Shown here: in pieces, positions 45,007 through 56,290 of the stretch
How positions within the stretch are numbered: position 1 is the stretch's first letter
Layout of the letters: the number at the start of each line of letters is the position of its first letter
DNA from: Devosia geojensis
GTDB taxonomy: Bacteria; Pseudomonadota; Alphaproteobacteria; Rhizobiales; Devosiaceae
Direction: 5' to 3'
Length of the DNA stretch: 64,000 nt
NCBI RefSeq assembly: GCF_000969415.1
Contig: NZ_JZEX01000124.1
Location: forward strand, 62,001 to 126,000
The notes under the pieces: generated by a model
What the model was told of the DNA's origin: nothing
Database searches by the model: none
The model's input: the letters and a program-made list of their open reading frames with translations, nothing else
Made by a program: the position numbers and the translations under genes

Positions 45007-45137
45007 GCGAGGTCGTCATCGCCGGATGGGAATCCGCGCGACCGGTCGACAAGGCAGGGCTTATGGCATAGCAATCTGCCTGCCGCAACACCCCATTTGC
45101 GCATTCGCGGCAACGTTCGCAACCCTCGCTGAGCCCC

Positions 45138-45554
45138 ATGCAGATGAGCCCGCTCTTCGTCTATGGAACGCTGCGTGATCCCGACATCCGCGCCGCGGTG
45201 CTCGGGCGCGATGTCGAGGCGGAGCCGGCGACCCTCCCCGGCTATCGCACGGTATTCTATCCCGGGCGGTCCTATCCGGCGCTGGCCCCGGCGCAAGGGC
45301 AGAGAGCGCATGGCCTGCTGCTGACGGGGCTGACTGGCGCGGATCTGGCCATGCTCGACGCCTTCGAGGCGCACGAGTACCGGCGGGACGCCGTTCGCGT
45401 CGCAACCGGGCGGGGGGCCGTTGTTGCGGAAACCTACATGCCCGTCGTCGAAATCGGCGCCGGAGCGCGCGAATGGACGCTCGAGGACTGGACGGTGCGT
45501 CACAAGACGGCGATGCTCGCCGGCGAGTTCGGCCACCGTCCGCAGCCGCGCTAG
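45138..45554 (+). CDS. Gamma-glutamylcyclotransferase family (AIG2-like) protein
   Basis: A 138-aa protein with the family's glycine loop FVYGTLRDPDIR at the start and an acidic residue in MLDAFEAHEYRRD at the expected catalytic position. PGYRTVFYPGRSYPAL and the ending match the AIG2/BtrG-like fold. Possible activities include gamma-glutamylamine or glutathione-related cyclotransfer, but the substrate is not clear. It stands alone, after tRNA-Ser. Confidence 0.88.
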   Translation: MQMSPLFVYGTLRDPDIRAAVLGRDVEAEPATLPGYRTVFYPGRSYPALAPAQGQRAHGLLLTGLTGADLAMLDAFEAHEYRRDAVRVATGRGAVVAETYMPVVEIGAGAREWTLEDWTVRHKTAMLAGEFGHRPQPR

Positions 45555-45673
45555 CGTACGATCACAAAACCGTTGGCGACGCCAACTTGCCGCAATAAAT
45601 CCGCAAGGCTTGCGTAATCCGGGCGCACCAAGGGCAGTGCCATCCGGGACTTTTTCATTCAAGGGAGAATAAG

Positions 45674-46489
45674 ATGGTCAAACGTCGTGACGTCGTCCTC
45701 GGCCTTTCCGCGCTGCCGGTGGCGCAGCTCGCAGGTGGAGCGCTCGGCCCTGTCCTGGCGCAGGAAGGGACCGAAGAGGAACCGGAAGAGGCCCCGCCCG
45801 AGGAGCAGGTGATGGAAGGCGACACGGTCGAGACCACCCAGGGCAATCTCGTCATCCGCCCCGTCGAGCATGCGAGCCTCCTGCTCGCCTGGGGCGGGCA
45901 CGTGCTCTATGTCGATCCGGTCGGCGGGGCCGAGCTCTATGACGACCTGCCGGCCCCGACCGGCATCCTCATCACCCATGAGCACGGCGACCATTTCGAC
46001 CTGCCGACTCTCGAGGCCGTCGCCGGGGAAGCGCCGCTGATCGTCAACGAGGCCGTCTACAACATGCTGCCCGAGGCGCTCCAGGCGCGCGCGACCGCCC
46101 TCGCCAATGGCGAGAGCGGCAGCGTCAGCGGCATCCAGGTGCGCGCCATCCCCGCCTACAACACCACGCCCGAGCGCCAGCAGTACCATCCGGAAGGGCG
46201 CGACAACGGCTATATCCTCACCTTCGCCGACAAGCTGGTCTATGTCGCCGGCGACACCGAGGACACCGAGGAGATGCGCGCGCTCTCCGGCATCGAGGTG
46301 GCGTTCATCCCCATGAACCTACCCTATACGATGGACGTCGAGCAGGCCGCCGACGCGGTCAACGCCTTCCAGCCGGCGATCGTCTATCCCTACCACTACC
46401 GCGGCAGCGACCTCGACGCCTTCGAGGAGCTGGTCCAGCCGCTGACCGAGGTGCGGCGCGGCGCCTGGTATCGCGAGGGCGAGGGCTGA
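45674..46489 (+). CDS. Exported MBL-fold metallo-hydrolase
   Basis: A 271-aa metallo-beta-lactamase-fold protein. The N-terminus has a twin arginine and a hydrophobic stretch (VKRRDVVLGLSALPVAQLAGG), probably a Tat or Sec signal, followed by a Glu/Pro-rich linker (TEEEPEEAPPEEQ). The metal motif HEHGDHFD, then VYVAGDTEDTEE and the late YPYHYRG give the usual ligand set of UlaG/YtnP-like hydrolases. AGGGAG precedes the ATG. Its substrate is unknown. Confidence 0.88.
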   Translation: MVKRRDVVLGLSALPVAQLAGGALGPVLAQEGTEEEPEEAPPEEQVMEGDTVETTQGNLVIRPVEHASLLLAWGGHVLYVDPVGGAELYDDLPAPTGILITHEHGDHFDLPTLEAVAGEAPLIVNEAVYNMLPEALQARATALANGESGSVSGIQVRAIPAYNTTPERQQYHPEGRDNGYILTFADKLVYVAGDTEDTEEMRALSGIEVAFIPMNLPYTMDVEQAADAVNAFQPAIVYPYHYRGSDLDAFEELVQPLTEVRRGAWYREGEG

Positions 46490-46688
46490 AGGTTAAGCCC
46501 AAAAGGCTTGACTCACGGGGCGTTTCCATCGATAAGCCCCAACCGGAAGCGTGCCGGCCCTGGCTGGCGCGCGTTCGTTTTATGAAATCCGCTGCTCGAG
46601 GCCGCCTGCCGGACATCCGGCACTCTCGATGAAGCCCGCAGGACAAGGCAAATGCCTGCGGCGCCACAGGGCGCGACAGAACAAGGAT

Positions 46689-46706
46689 CGGAACGGGAAA
46701 GTTCCG
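46689..46706 (+). promoter_or_regulatory. Hairpin in the rplU leader
   Basis: CGGAAC (46689-46694), loop GGGAAA, GTTCCG (46701-46706) forms a perfect 6-bp hairpin that ends 12 bases before the rplU start codon, next to the ribosome site (GTGGGA). The 229-bp leader from 46490 has no gene. Ribosomal protein operons often have leader structures that feed back on translation, and whether this is one is inference. Confidence 0.4.
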
Positions 46707-46718
46707 GTGCGTGGGAAT

Positions 46719-47384
46719 ATGACTTTTGCTGTGATCAAGACCGGCGGCAAACAATACAAGGTCGCCGCCAACGACGTCCTCAAGGTCGAAAAGATCGATG
46801 CCGAGCCCGGCTCGATCGTGACCTTCGAAGAGGTGCTGATGGTGGGCGACACCGTCGGCGCTCCGCTGGTGGATGGCGCGCTCGTCGCTGCCGAGCTGGT
46901 GGAAACCAAAAAGCAGAAGACGGTCATCATCTTCAAGAAGAACCGTCGCCACAATTATCGCCGCCGCAACGGCCACCGGCAGTTGCTGTCGACCGTGCGG
47001 ATCACCGAGATCCTGACCGGCGGCAAGAAGCCGACGATCAAGGCCGCGGCCAAGGCCGAGAAGACCGAAACCGTTGCCGAGGCCAAGCCCGCCAAGGCTC
47101 CGGCCAAGAAGGCGGAGGCCAAGCCGGCCGAAGCCGCCGCGCCCGCGGCCGAGTTCAAGGACGACGTCAAGCTCATCGGCGGCGTCGGTCCGGCCCTGGA
47201 AAAGAAGCTCGCCGCCGCCGGCGTCACGAGCCTCACCCAGATCGCCGCCTGGACCGACGAGGACGTTGCCAAGTTCGACGCGGAGCTCAACTTCAAGGGT
47301 CGCATCGAACGCGAGGACTGGATCGGCCAGGCCAAGGATCTCATCGCCGGCAAGCCCCCGCGCGCCAAGGCGGACAAGGAATAA
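46719..47384 (+). CDS. rplU: 50S ribosomal protein L21 with C-terminal helix-hairpin-helix extension
   Basis: A 221-aa protein. Residues 1-103 are ordinary bL21 ([38 protein letters not shown]). A Lys/Ala/Pro/Glu-rich linker follows (about 105-145), and then a helix-hairpin-helix-type domain ([22 protein letters not shown], about 147-205). Standard L21 stops near residue 103. The extension resembles domains in rhizobial L21 proteins and may contact rRNA. ATG at 46719 is chosen because the L21 fold begins at once. rpmA follows 11 bp later. Confidence 0.95.
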   Translation: MTFAVIKTGGKQYKVAANDVLKVEKIDAEPGSIVTFEEVLMVGDTVGAPLVDGALVAAELVETKKQKTVIIFKKNRRHNYRRRNGHRQLLSTVRITEILTGGKKPTIKAAAKAEKTETVAEAKPAKAPAKKAEAKPAEAAAPAAEFKDDVKLIGGVGPALEKKLAAAGVTSLTQIAAWTDEDVAKFDAELNFKGRIEREDWIGQAKDLIAGKPPRAKADKE

Positions 47385-47395
47385 GGAGCTAGAAG

Positions 47396-47662
47396 ATGGC
47401 ACACAAGAAAGCTGGCGGTTCTTCCCGCAACGGTCGCGATACGGCCGGCCGCCGTCTCGGCATCAAGAAGTTCGGTGGCGAAACCGTCGTTGCCGGCAAC
47501 ATCATCGTGCGTCAGCGCGGCACCAAGTGGCATCCCGGCACGGGCGTGGGCCTGGGCAAGGACCACACGATCTATGCCCTCGTCGACGGCAACGTGACGT
47601 TCCGCACCCGCGCCAACTCGAAAGTCTTCGTGTCCGTGACCCCGGCAGAGGCCGCCGAATAA
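47396..47662 (+). CDS. rpmA: 50S ribosomal protein L27
   Basis: An 88-aa bL27: [20 protein letters not shown] start, [23 protein letters not shown], and the C-terminal [10 protein letters not shown]. It begins AHKK directly after the initiator Met, so there is no cleaved N-terminal extension of the Firmicutes type. Its neighbour 11 bp upstream is rplU, and the unit ends at a terminator at 47729. Confidence 0.97.
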   Translation: MAHKKAGGSSRNGRDTAGRRLGIKKFGGETVVAGNIIVRQRGTKWHPGTGVGLGKDHTIYALVDGNVTFRTRANSKVFVSVTPAEAAE

Positions 47663-47728
47663 CCCGGCACGGACCTCAACCCCTGCCGGAGACCTTCTCC
47701 CCGGCAGGCGCTAGAGCCAAAAGCATCG

Positions 47729-47758
47729 AAGGGGAGCCGGTCGCCGGTTCCCCTTTCT
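47729..47758 (+). terminator. Intrinsic terminator after rpmA
   Basis: Stem AAGGGGAGCCGG (47729-47740) and CCGGTTCCCCTT (47744-47755), with one G-T wobble, a TCG loop and a TTT-rich run after it. It ends about 15 bp before the S51 peptidase start, so the rplU-rpmA unit is separated from the genes downstream. A second inverted repeat (CCTGCCGG, 47682; CCGGCAGG, 47701) lies just before it. Confidence 0.85.
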
Positions 47759-47773
47759 CGTTGGAGAAGCCAG

Positions 47774-48442
47774 ATGCGGCTCTATCTCTCGTCCTACCGG
47801 CTCGGCGACACGCCCGGCGACCTCGTGACCCTGATGCGTGGCGGCACCCGCGCCCTGATCGTCGCCAACGCCCTCGACGCCATTCCGGCGGAGCGGCGCG
47901 AAGCCTACCGGGCAAACGTCTACGACCCGGTGGCCGAGTTCGCCCGTCTCGGCATCGCGGCCGAGCTCATTGACCTGAGGCTGGCCGGCACCCCTGCGCA
48001 ACTGCGGGCAAGGCTCGAAACCTCCGACCTCGTCTGGGTGATGGGCGGCAACAGTTTCGTCCTGCGCCGGGCGATGCGCATGAGCGGGTTCGAGAAGGTG
48101 ATCGTCGAGCTTCTTGCCGCCGACGCCCTCGTTTACGGCGGCTTCAGCGCCGGAGCGGTGGTGGCAACGCCCACCTTGCGCGGCATAGAGCTGATGGACG
48201 ATCCTTACGGGATTCCGCGCGGCTATGATCCCGAAATCGTCTGGGACGGCCTCAACCTCGTCGATTTCTCCATCGTGCCGCATTTCGAATCCGATCATCC
48301 TGAATCGGCGCTGGCCAAGGCGACCGCCCTGCGGCTCGAACGCCTGGGGCTCGCTCACCGGACGCTGCGCGACGGACAAGCAATCGTGGTCGACGGGCAG
48401 GATGTGCGATTTCTGGGAGGAAGCAATGACGAAGCTGCGTGA
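47774..48442 (+). CDS. Peptidase S51 (dipeptidase E/cyanophycinase) family protein
   Basis: A 222-aa class I glutamine-amidotransferase-like fold. The nucleophile elbow is GGFSAGAVV with S125, WVMGGNSFVLRRAM precedes it, and a late HFESDHPE supplies histidine. In S51 enzymes the nucleophile is serine rather than cysteine, as here. The likely activity is cleavage of N-terminal Asp dipeptides. It is the first gene of a run of translationally overlapped genes up to the GTPase. Confidence 0.88.
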   Translation: MRLYLSSYRLGDTPGDLVTLMRGGTRALIVANALDAIPAERREAYRANVYDPVAEFARLGIAAELIDLRLAGTPAQLRARLETSDLVWVMGGNSFVLRRAMRMSGFEKVIVELLAADALVYGGFSAGAVVATPTLRGIELMDDPYGIPRGYDPEIVWDGLNLVDFSIVPHFESDHPESALAKATALRLERLGLAHRTLRDGQAIVVDGQDVRFLGGSNDEAA

Positions 48443-48952
48443 GGCCCTGCCCGAAACCCTGCGCACGGCGCGGCTGACGCTCGCCCCGCCGCGGCTCACG
48501 GACCTGCCCGAGCTGGTGCCGCTCGCCGACAACGAGAACGTCACCCGCTGGACCACGCGCATGCCCTACCCCTACGCGCATGCCGACGGCGTCGATTTCG
48601 TCGAGAACATCGCGACGGGCGCGGACCAGAAGCCCTATGCGCTGCGCAACGAGGACGGCGCATTCATCGGCGTCGCCAGCCTCATGTTCCACGCGCAGCT
48701 TCCCGAAGTCGGCTATTGGCTGGGCGAGCCCTTCTGGGGCCGCGGCTATGCCAGCGAAGCGCTCGGCGCGCTCGTTGCCGCGGCGCGGGCAACAGGCCTT
48801 GCCCCGATGCTCGCGGCCAAGGCGCTCGCCGACAACAAGGCTTCCCTGCGGGTGCTGGAAAAGCAGGGCTTCCAGCGCGTGCGCGAAGTGCCGGACGACT
48901 CGGACCGCCACAAGGGCAAGCCGACCGTCCATCTCGAGCTGGAGTTCGAGCG

Positions 48953-48956
<4 letters not shown>
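48426..48956 (+). CDS. GNAT family N-acetyltransferase
   Basis: A 176-aa RimJ/RimL-type acetyltransferase. LRTARLTLAPPRLTDLPELVPL is the N-terminus, and the acetyl-CoA site is VGYWLGEPFWGRGYASEALGALV (Q/RxxGxG/A-like). SLRVLEKQGFQRVRE lies near the end. It overlaps the S51 gene by 17 bp and the next acetyltransferase by 4 bp. The substrate (protein N-terminus, amino acid or antibiotic) is not known. Confidence 0.9.
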
Positions 48957-51662
<2,706 letters not shown>

Positions 51663-52943
51663 ATGAGCGCGCTGGAAAAGAACCAGTCGCTGGCCGAGCT
51701 GATGGCCGGGATCGGCGTCAAGGCGCGCGCTGCCGCCAGAGTGCTGGCGACGGCGAGCGCCGAGCGCAAGCACGCAGCCCTCATCGGCGCGGCCGAGACG
51801 GTGCGCCGCAACGCCGACGCCATCCTTGCCGCCAACGCCCTCGACATGGACGCAGCCGAGGAAAAGGGCATCTCCAAGGCTTTCCTGGACCGGTTGAAGC
51901 TCAATACGCAGCGGCTCGAGGGCATCGTCGACGCCTTGCGCACCATCGCCGAGCTTCCTGATCCCGTAGGCTCGATCATCGCCGAATGGGACCGGCCGAA
52001 CGGCCTCCACATCGAGCGGGTGAGGACGCCCCTCGGCGTCATCGGCGTCATCTTCGAGAGCCGCCCGAACGTCACCGCCGACGCCGGGGCGCTCTGCCTA
52101 AAATCGGGCAACGCGGTGATCCTGCGCGGCGGCTCGGACAGCGTCCATTCCTCGCGCGCCCTCGTCGAATGCCTCTGGCAGGGGCTGGAGCAAGCCGGCC
52201 TGCCGCGCGATGCCGTCCAGCTCGTGCCGGTGACCGACCGCGAGGCGGTCGGCGAGATGCTGAAGGGCCTCAACGGCAATATCGACGTGATCGTGCCGCG
52301 CGGCGGCAAGACGCTGGTGGCGCGCGTCGAGACCGAGGCGCGGGTACCGGTCTTTGCCCATCTCGAGGGCATCGTCCACGTCTACATCGACAAATCCGCC
52401 GACCTCGACAAGGCCGTGACCGTTACCCTCAACGCCAAGATGCGCCGCACCGGCATCTGCGGGGCGGCCGAGACGCTGCTCGTCCATCGCGACGCGCTCG
52501 ACACGCACCTGCTGCCGATCCTTAAGGCGCTGATGGCCAAGGGCTGCGAAATCCGCGGCGACGCCGAGGTGATGCGCCGCCTGCCCTCAGCCAAAGCCGC
52601 AACCGAAGAGGATTGGCGGACCGAATACGAGGACGCCATCATTTCGGTCAAGGTGGTCGGCAGCGTCGAGGACGCCATCGCCCACATCGAGCACTATTCC
52701 TCCCACCACACCGAGGCGATCATCGCCGAGGACCCGATGGCGGTCGAAAAGTTCTTCGCCGCCATCGACTCGGCGATCCTGCTGCACAACGCGTCGACCC
52801 AGTTCGCCGATGGCGGCGAATTCGGCTTTGGCGGCGAGATCGGCATCGCGACCGGCAAGATGCACGCGCGCGGCCCCGTCGGCGTCGAGCAGCTGACAAG
52901 CTTCAAGTACCGCGTGCGCGGCGACGGCCAGACGAGGCCGTAG
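51663..52943 (+). CDS. proA: Glutamate-5-semialdehyde dehydrogenase (gamma-glutamyl phosphate reductase)
   Basis: A 426-aa ALDH-fold reductase acting after ProB. The nucleophile is C266 in [37 protein letters not shown] and [22 protein letters not shown] are typical ProA signatures. The ATG directly follows the proB stop, with GGAGG in the end of proB. The pair makes glutamate semialdehyde for proline synthesis. Confidence 0.97.
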   Translation: MSALEKNQSLAELMAGIGVKARAAARVLATASAERKHAALIGAAETVRRNADAILAANALDMDAAEEKGISKAFLDRLKLNTQRLEGIVDALRTIAELPDPVGSIIAEWDRPNGLHIERVRTPLGVIGVIFESRPNVTADAGALCLKSGNAVILRGGSDSVHSSRALVECLWQGLEQAGLPRDAVQLVPVTDREAVGEMLKGLNGNIDVIVPRGGKTLVARVETEARVPVFAHLEGIVHVYIDKSADLDKAVTVTLNAKMRRTGICGAAETLLVHRDALDTHLLPILKALMAKGCEIRGDAEVMRRLPSAKAATEEDWRTEYEDAIISVKVVGSVEDAIAHIEHYSSHHTEAIIAEDPMAVEKFFAAIDSAILLHNASTQFADGGEFGFGGEIGIATGKMHARGPVGVEQLTSFKYRVRGDGQTRP

Positions 52944-53098
52944 TTGCCAGCTCTGACGGAAATATCGAGGTACACCCCCCTCCCGGCCTCGGCGCGCGCC
53001 CTGCGAGCCCGCCCCTGCTCGCAGGACCGCACCACTTGCTGACCCATCGTCGTCAAATCATTCCCGGCATCACCGACCTGCCGCCCTCGGCGCGCGGC

Positions 53099-53677
53099 AT
53101 GCGCATCGGCCTCTTCGGCGGCAGCTTCAACCCCGTGCATGACGGGCACAAGCTCGTTGCCGAGGAGGCCATCAAGAAGCTCGACCTCGACGCGGTCTGG
53201 GTGCTGGTGACCCCCGGCAACCCGTTGAAGGACCACTCCGAGCTCGCTCCGCTCAGCCAACGGGTGGAAGGGGCGCGCGCGCTGATGGGCAGCCCCTCGA
53301 TCCGCGTCACCGGCTTCGAGGCGGCCAAGGGGTTCCGCTATTCCTATGAGACCATAAAATTCCTGAAGGCGAGCCTGGCGGACCGGAAATTCGTCTGGAT
53401 CATGGGCGCCGACAACATGGTGGGTTTCCACCGCTGGGAGCGCTGGCGCGACATCGCGCGGCTCCTGCCGATGGCGGTCTATGTGCGCCCGGGCTCCTCG
53501 CGCCTTGCCCCCGCCTCGCGCGCCGCGACGGCCCTCGCCCGCTACCGGATCGACGAGAGCGAGGCGGCGACGCTTGCCGACCGGCGCCCGCCGGCCTGGG
53601 TCTATCTGCATGGGCTGATGTCGAGCCTCTCCTCGACGGCCATCCGCGCCCGCGACAACTCGCGCGGGACGAAATAA
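53099..53677 (+). CDS. nadD: Nicotinate-nucleotide adenylyltransferase
   Basis: A 192-aa NAD-synthesis enzyme. The nucleotidyltransferase motif is GLFGGSFNPVHDGH with the H-x-G-H pair, then TPGNPLKD, YETIKFLK and FVWIMGADNM, and the ISSTXIR-like motif is SSLSSTAIRARD. ATG at 53099 starts right before the fold. Rhizobial NadDs often have a few extra N-terminal residues, and the in-frame sequence from about 53036 could provide them from a TTG. The usual order obg-proB-proA-nadD-rsfS is kept. Confidence 0.94.
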   Translation: MRIGLFGGSFNPVHDGHKLVAEEAIKKLDLDAVWVLVTPGNPLKDHSELAPLSQRVEGARALMGSPSIRVTGFEAAKGFRYSYETIKFLKASLADRKFVWIMGADNMVGFHRWERWRDIARLLPMAVYVRPGSSRLAPASRAATALARYRIDESEAATLADRRPPAWVYLHGLMSSLSSTAIRARDNSRGTK

Positions 53678-53724
53678 TCCCGCCATCTTGCACCGCTAGC
53701 CTGCAAAGCGCATATTGATGAGGC

Positions 53725-53738
53725 GTGATCGTGATCAC
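53725..53738. repeat. Short inverted repeat between nadD and rsfS
   Basis: GTGATC-GT-GATCAC is a 14-bp inverted repeat in the 180-bp space before rsfS. About 70 bp downstream the 11-mer GCTGACAACGC (53824) nearly repeats CTCTGACAACGC (53804). These are small features that could mark a promoter or operator for rsfS-rlmH. No function is shown. Confidence 0.3.
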
Positions 53739-53857
53739 CATATGGGAATGACCGCTTGTTCCTGGTACGACAGACAAGGTCCATTCGCACAACTCAAGAG
53801 GATGCTCTGACAACGCATGACCCATGCTGACAACGCGTGGGCGGGAAGCCATTGCTG

Positions 53858-54253
53858 ATGGTGACCCTGCCCCAGAAGGCCTCTGAGGAGGCCGCCAAGG
53901 CGAACCCCGCAACTCCTCAACGCGCCATGATCGACGTGGTGCTCGACAGCCTCGATGATGCCAAGGCCGAGAACACCGTCGCCATCGACATCACCGGCAA
54001 ATCCTCGCTCTCCGACCACATGGTCGTGACCTCCGGCCGCTCCCACCGGCATGTCGGCGCCGTCGCCGACCAGCTGATGCGTGCGCTCAAGGACGAGGGA
54101 TACGGCTCGCCGCGCGTCGAGGGACTGCCGCACTGCGACTGGGTGCTGGTCGATGGCGGCGACGTCATCGTCCATATCTTCCGACCGGAAGTGCGCGAGT
54201 TCTACAACATCGAGAAGATGTGGCAGGCCGAGTTCTCGGATAACCCGAACTAG
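53858..54253 (+). CDS. rsfS: Ribosome silencing factor
   Basis: A 131-aa RsfS/Iojap protein that binds L14 and blocks subunit joining. MIDVVLDSLDDAKAENTVAIDITGKSSLSDHMVVTSGRSHRHVGAVADQL and the conserved WVLVDGGDVIVHIFRPEVREFYNIEKMW are the whole family core. ATG at 53858 is preferred, and a GTG at 53837 in the same frame would add seven residues. It lies between nadD and rlmH, its usual place. Confidence 0.94.
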   Translation: MVTLPQKASEEAAKANPATPQRAMIDVVLDSLDDAKAENTVAIDITGKSSLSDHMVVTSGRSHRHVGAVADQLMRALKDEGYGSPRVEGLPHCDWVLVDGGDVIVHIFRPEVREFYNIEKMWQAEFSDNPN

Positions 54254-54265
54254 CCGATCGTCTCG

Positions 54266-54748
54266 ATGCGGATTTCCATCGCCGCCGTCGGCCGCATGAA
54301 GGCGGGGCCGGAACGAGAGCTTGTTGCGCGCTATCTGGAGCGCGCCGCCGGCGGCGGGAAGCCGCTGGCGCTGACCGGGTTCGAGGTTTCCGAAACCACC
54401 GAATCCCGGGCGGCCGCCGCTGCCGCCCGCAAGGCCGAGGAAGCCCGCGCGCTCTCGGCGCTCCTGCCGGAAGGCGTACGCGTCGCGCTCGACGAGCGCG
54501 GCAGATCCATGGGCTCGGCCGCATTCGCCGAAAGGATCGCGCGCTGGCGCGACGACGGCCGACCGGCGGTGAGCTTCATCATCGGCGGCGCCGACGGGCT
54601 CGATCCTGAGTTCGTTGCCGAGGCCGACCTCGTCCTCAGCTTTTCGCCCCTCACCTGGCCGCACCAGATGGTGCGCATCATGCTGGCCGAGCAGCTCTAT
54701 CGCGCAACGACCATCCTTGCCGGGCACCCCTACCACCGGGGAGACTGA
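54266..54748 (+). CDS. rlmH: 23S rRNA (pseudouridine1915-N3)-methyltransferase
   Basis: A 160-aa SPOUT methyltransferase. ISIAAVGRMKAGPERELVARYLERA opens the fold, and the SAM-knot region FIIGGADGLDPEF and LSFSPLTWPHQMVRIMLAEQLYRA, with the ending HPYHRGD, are diagnostic of RlmH. It methylates a pseudouridine in helix 69 of the large subunit. It follows rsfS by 12 bp. Confidence 0.97.
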   Translation: MRISIAAVGRMKAGPERELVARYLERAAGGGKPLALTGFEVSETTESRAAAAAARKAEEARALSALLPEGVRVALDERGRSMGSAAFAERIARWRDDGRPAVSFIIGGADGLDPEFVAEADLVLSFSPLTWPHQMVRIMLAEQLYRATTILAGHPYHRGD

Positions 54749-54864
54749 AGACGGATCGCCGCCTCTTATGGTTAAGCAATGTTAACTTCCGGTTGTGGAC
54801 CCGGTTGCTAAGCTCGCCGCCGTTGATTCGCGGCGCGCGATGAGAAGAGGCTGAGAAGGCGGCG

Positions 54865-56283
54865 GTGGCGGTTCTGCCCGGTTTGCGATGGATGACGATG
54901 GGCGCGGGGCTCGGCCTTGCGCTCGCGCTCGGCTGGCCGGCGATCGCCCAGACGCAGCCGCAGGCTCCGCCGGCCCAAGAAGGCCCGCCGGCGCAGGACG
55001 AGACCGCGCCCGAGGCGCCCGCAACCGGGGCCGACCCCGCCGAGCCGACGCCGGCCGACGCGCCGGACGCCGAAACATCCACCGAGCCGCAGACCGTCGA
55101 GGAAGCGCAGGAGACCCTCACCGAGATCGAGCGCTCGATCACCCTTTCGCGCGAGCGGGCCGACGAATTGCGGGGCGAGATCGCCGAGATGGAGGGCGAC
55201 CGCACCCGGCAGAATGCCGCCCTCATCGCTGCCGCCCAGCGTGTCAAGCTGGCCGAAATCGAGGTCGCCGACATCGAGCAGCGGCTCGACGAGCTGATCG
55301 TTTCCGAGCTCGAGGTGCGGGGGCGCCTCGACGGGGCCGACGCCGAGATCGCCAACGTCCTGGCAGCCCTCGCCCGCATCTCGCGCAACCCGCCCCCCGC
55401 CCTGCTCGTCGATCCATCCGACGCGCTGGGGTCGGCCCGCGGCGCCCTCCTCATCTCGGCCATCCTGCCGCAACTGCAGGAGAGGGCCGCGACCATCACC
55501 GCCGACCTCACCCGCCTGACGGAAATCAAAGGGCAGATGCTCGAGGAAGAAGAGCTGCTGCGCGCCAACTTCGCCGTGCTCGAAGAAGAGCAGCTGCGCA
55601 TCGCGACCCTGATCCTTGCGAGGAAACAGGGGGTCGACACCATGAACGAGGAACTGGCGGTCGAGGAGCAGGAGGCCGTCGCGCTCGCCGAGCGGGCGAC
55701 GACCCTGCGCGACCTCATCGCCAGCCTCAACGAGCGCATGAACGCGGCAAGCGCCGTCGCCGAGGCCGGCACCGTGCCGACCCTCAGCGAGGAGGAGATC
55801 CAGGTCGCCCTCGCCAACACCGCCCGAACCGAACCGGCGGTGCCCTTCGAGCAGGTGCGCGGCTGGCTCGCCCGCCCGGCCAACGGCGTCACCGTGGTAG
55901 ACTACGGCGCCAATGACGGGTTCGGCGGCATCGCCCACGGCGTTTCTCTGGTCACCAGGGCTGAGGCGCAGGTGGTTTCGCCCGCCGACGGCTGGGTGCT
56001 CTACAAGGGTCCCTACCTCAATTACGGCCAAATCGTCATTCTCAATACAGGCCAGAACTACACCGCGCTCCTCGCCGGGCTGGAAACCGTGACCGTCGAC
56101 ATCGGCCAGTTCGTGCTGATGGGCGAGCCGGTCGGCACCATGGGATCACGCACAATTGGCCGTATGGTCACGACCAGCGCTGGCAACTCGCAACCGACCC
56201 TCTATATTGAACTGCGCCGCGACAACGAGCCGATCGATCCCACCGGCTGGTGGGCGCGCGAAGCCCAAACTGAAAGTGGATGA
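54865..56283 (+). CDS. EnvC-like murein hydrolase activator (degenerate M23/LytM)
   Basis: A 472-aa exported protein: signal peptide MTMGAGLGLALALGWPAIAQ, a Pro/Ala/Glu-rich linker, coiled coils over about 80-330 (EEAQETLTEIERSITLSRERADEL onwards), and a C-terminal LytM-like domain (about 345-465). The zinc ligands are missing: no H-x3-D, and the late HxH is LYIELR. Degenerate LytM proteins of this type activate amidases during division. GTG at 54865 follows GAGAAGG. Its partner downstream is a C-terminal processing protease. Confidence 0.9.
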   Translation: MAVLPGLRWMTMGAGLGLALALGWPAIAQTQPQAPPAQEGPPAQDETAPEAPATGADPAEPTPADAPDAETSTEPQTVEEAQETLTEIERSITLSRERADELRGEIAEMEGDRTRQNAALIAAAQRVKLAEIEVADIEQRLDELIVSELEVRGRLDGADAEIANVLAALARISRNPPPALLVDPSDALGSARGALLISAILPQLQERAATITADLTRLTEIKGQMLEEEELLRANFAVLEEEQLRIATLILARKQGVDTMNEELAVEEQEAVALAERATTLRDLIASLNERMNAASAVAEAGTVPTLSEEEIQVALANTARTEPAVPFEQVRGWLARPANGVTVVDYGANDGFGGIAHGVSLVTRAEAQVVSPADGWVLYKGPYLNYGQIVILNTGQNYTALLAGLETVTVDIGQFVLMGEPVGTMGSRTIGRMVTTSAGNSQPTLYIELRRDNEPIDPTGWWAREAQTESG

Positions 56284-56290
56284 TTTCTTG

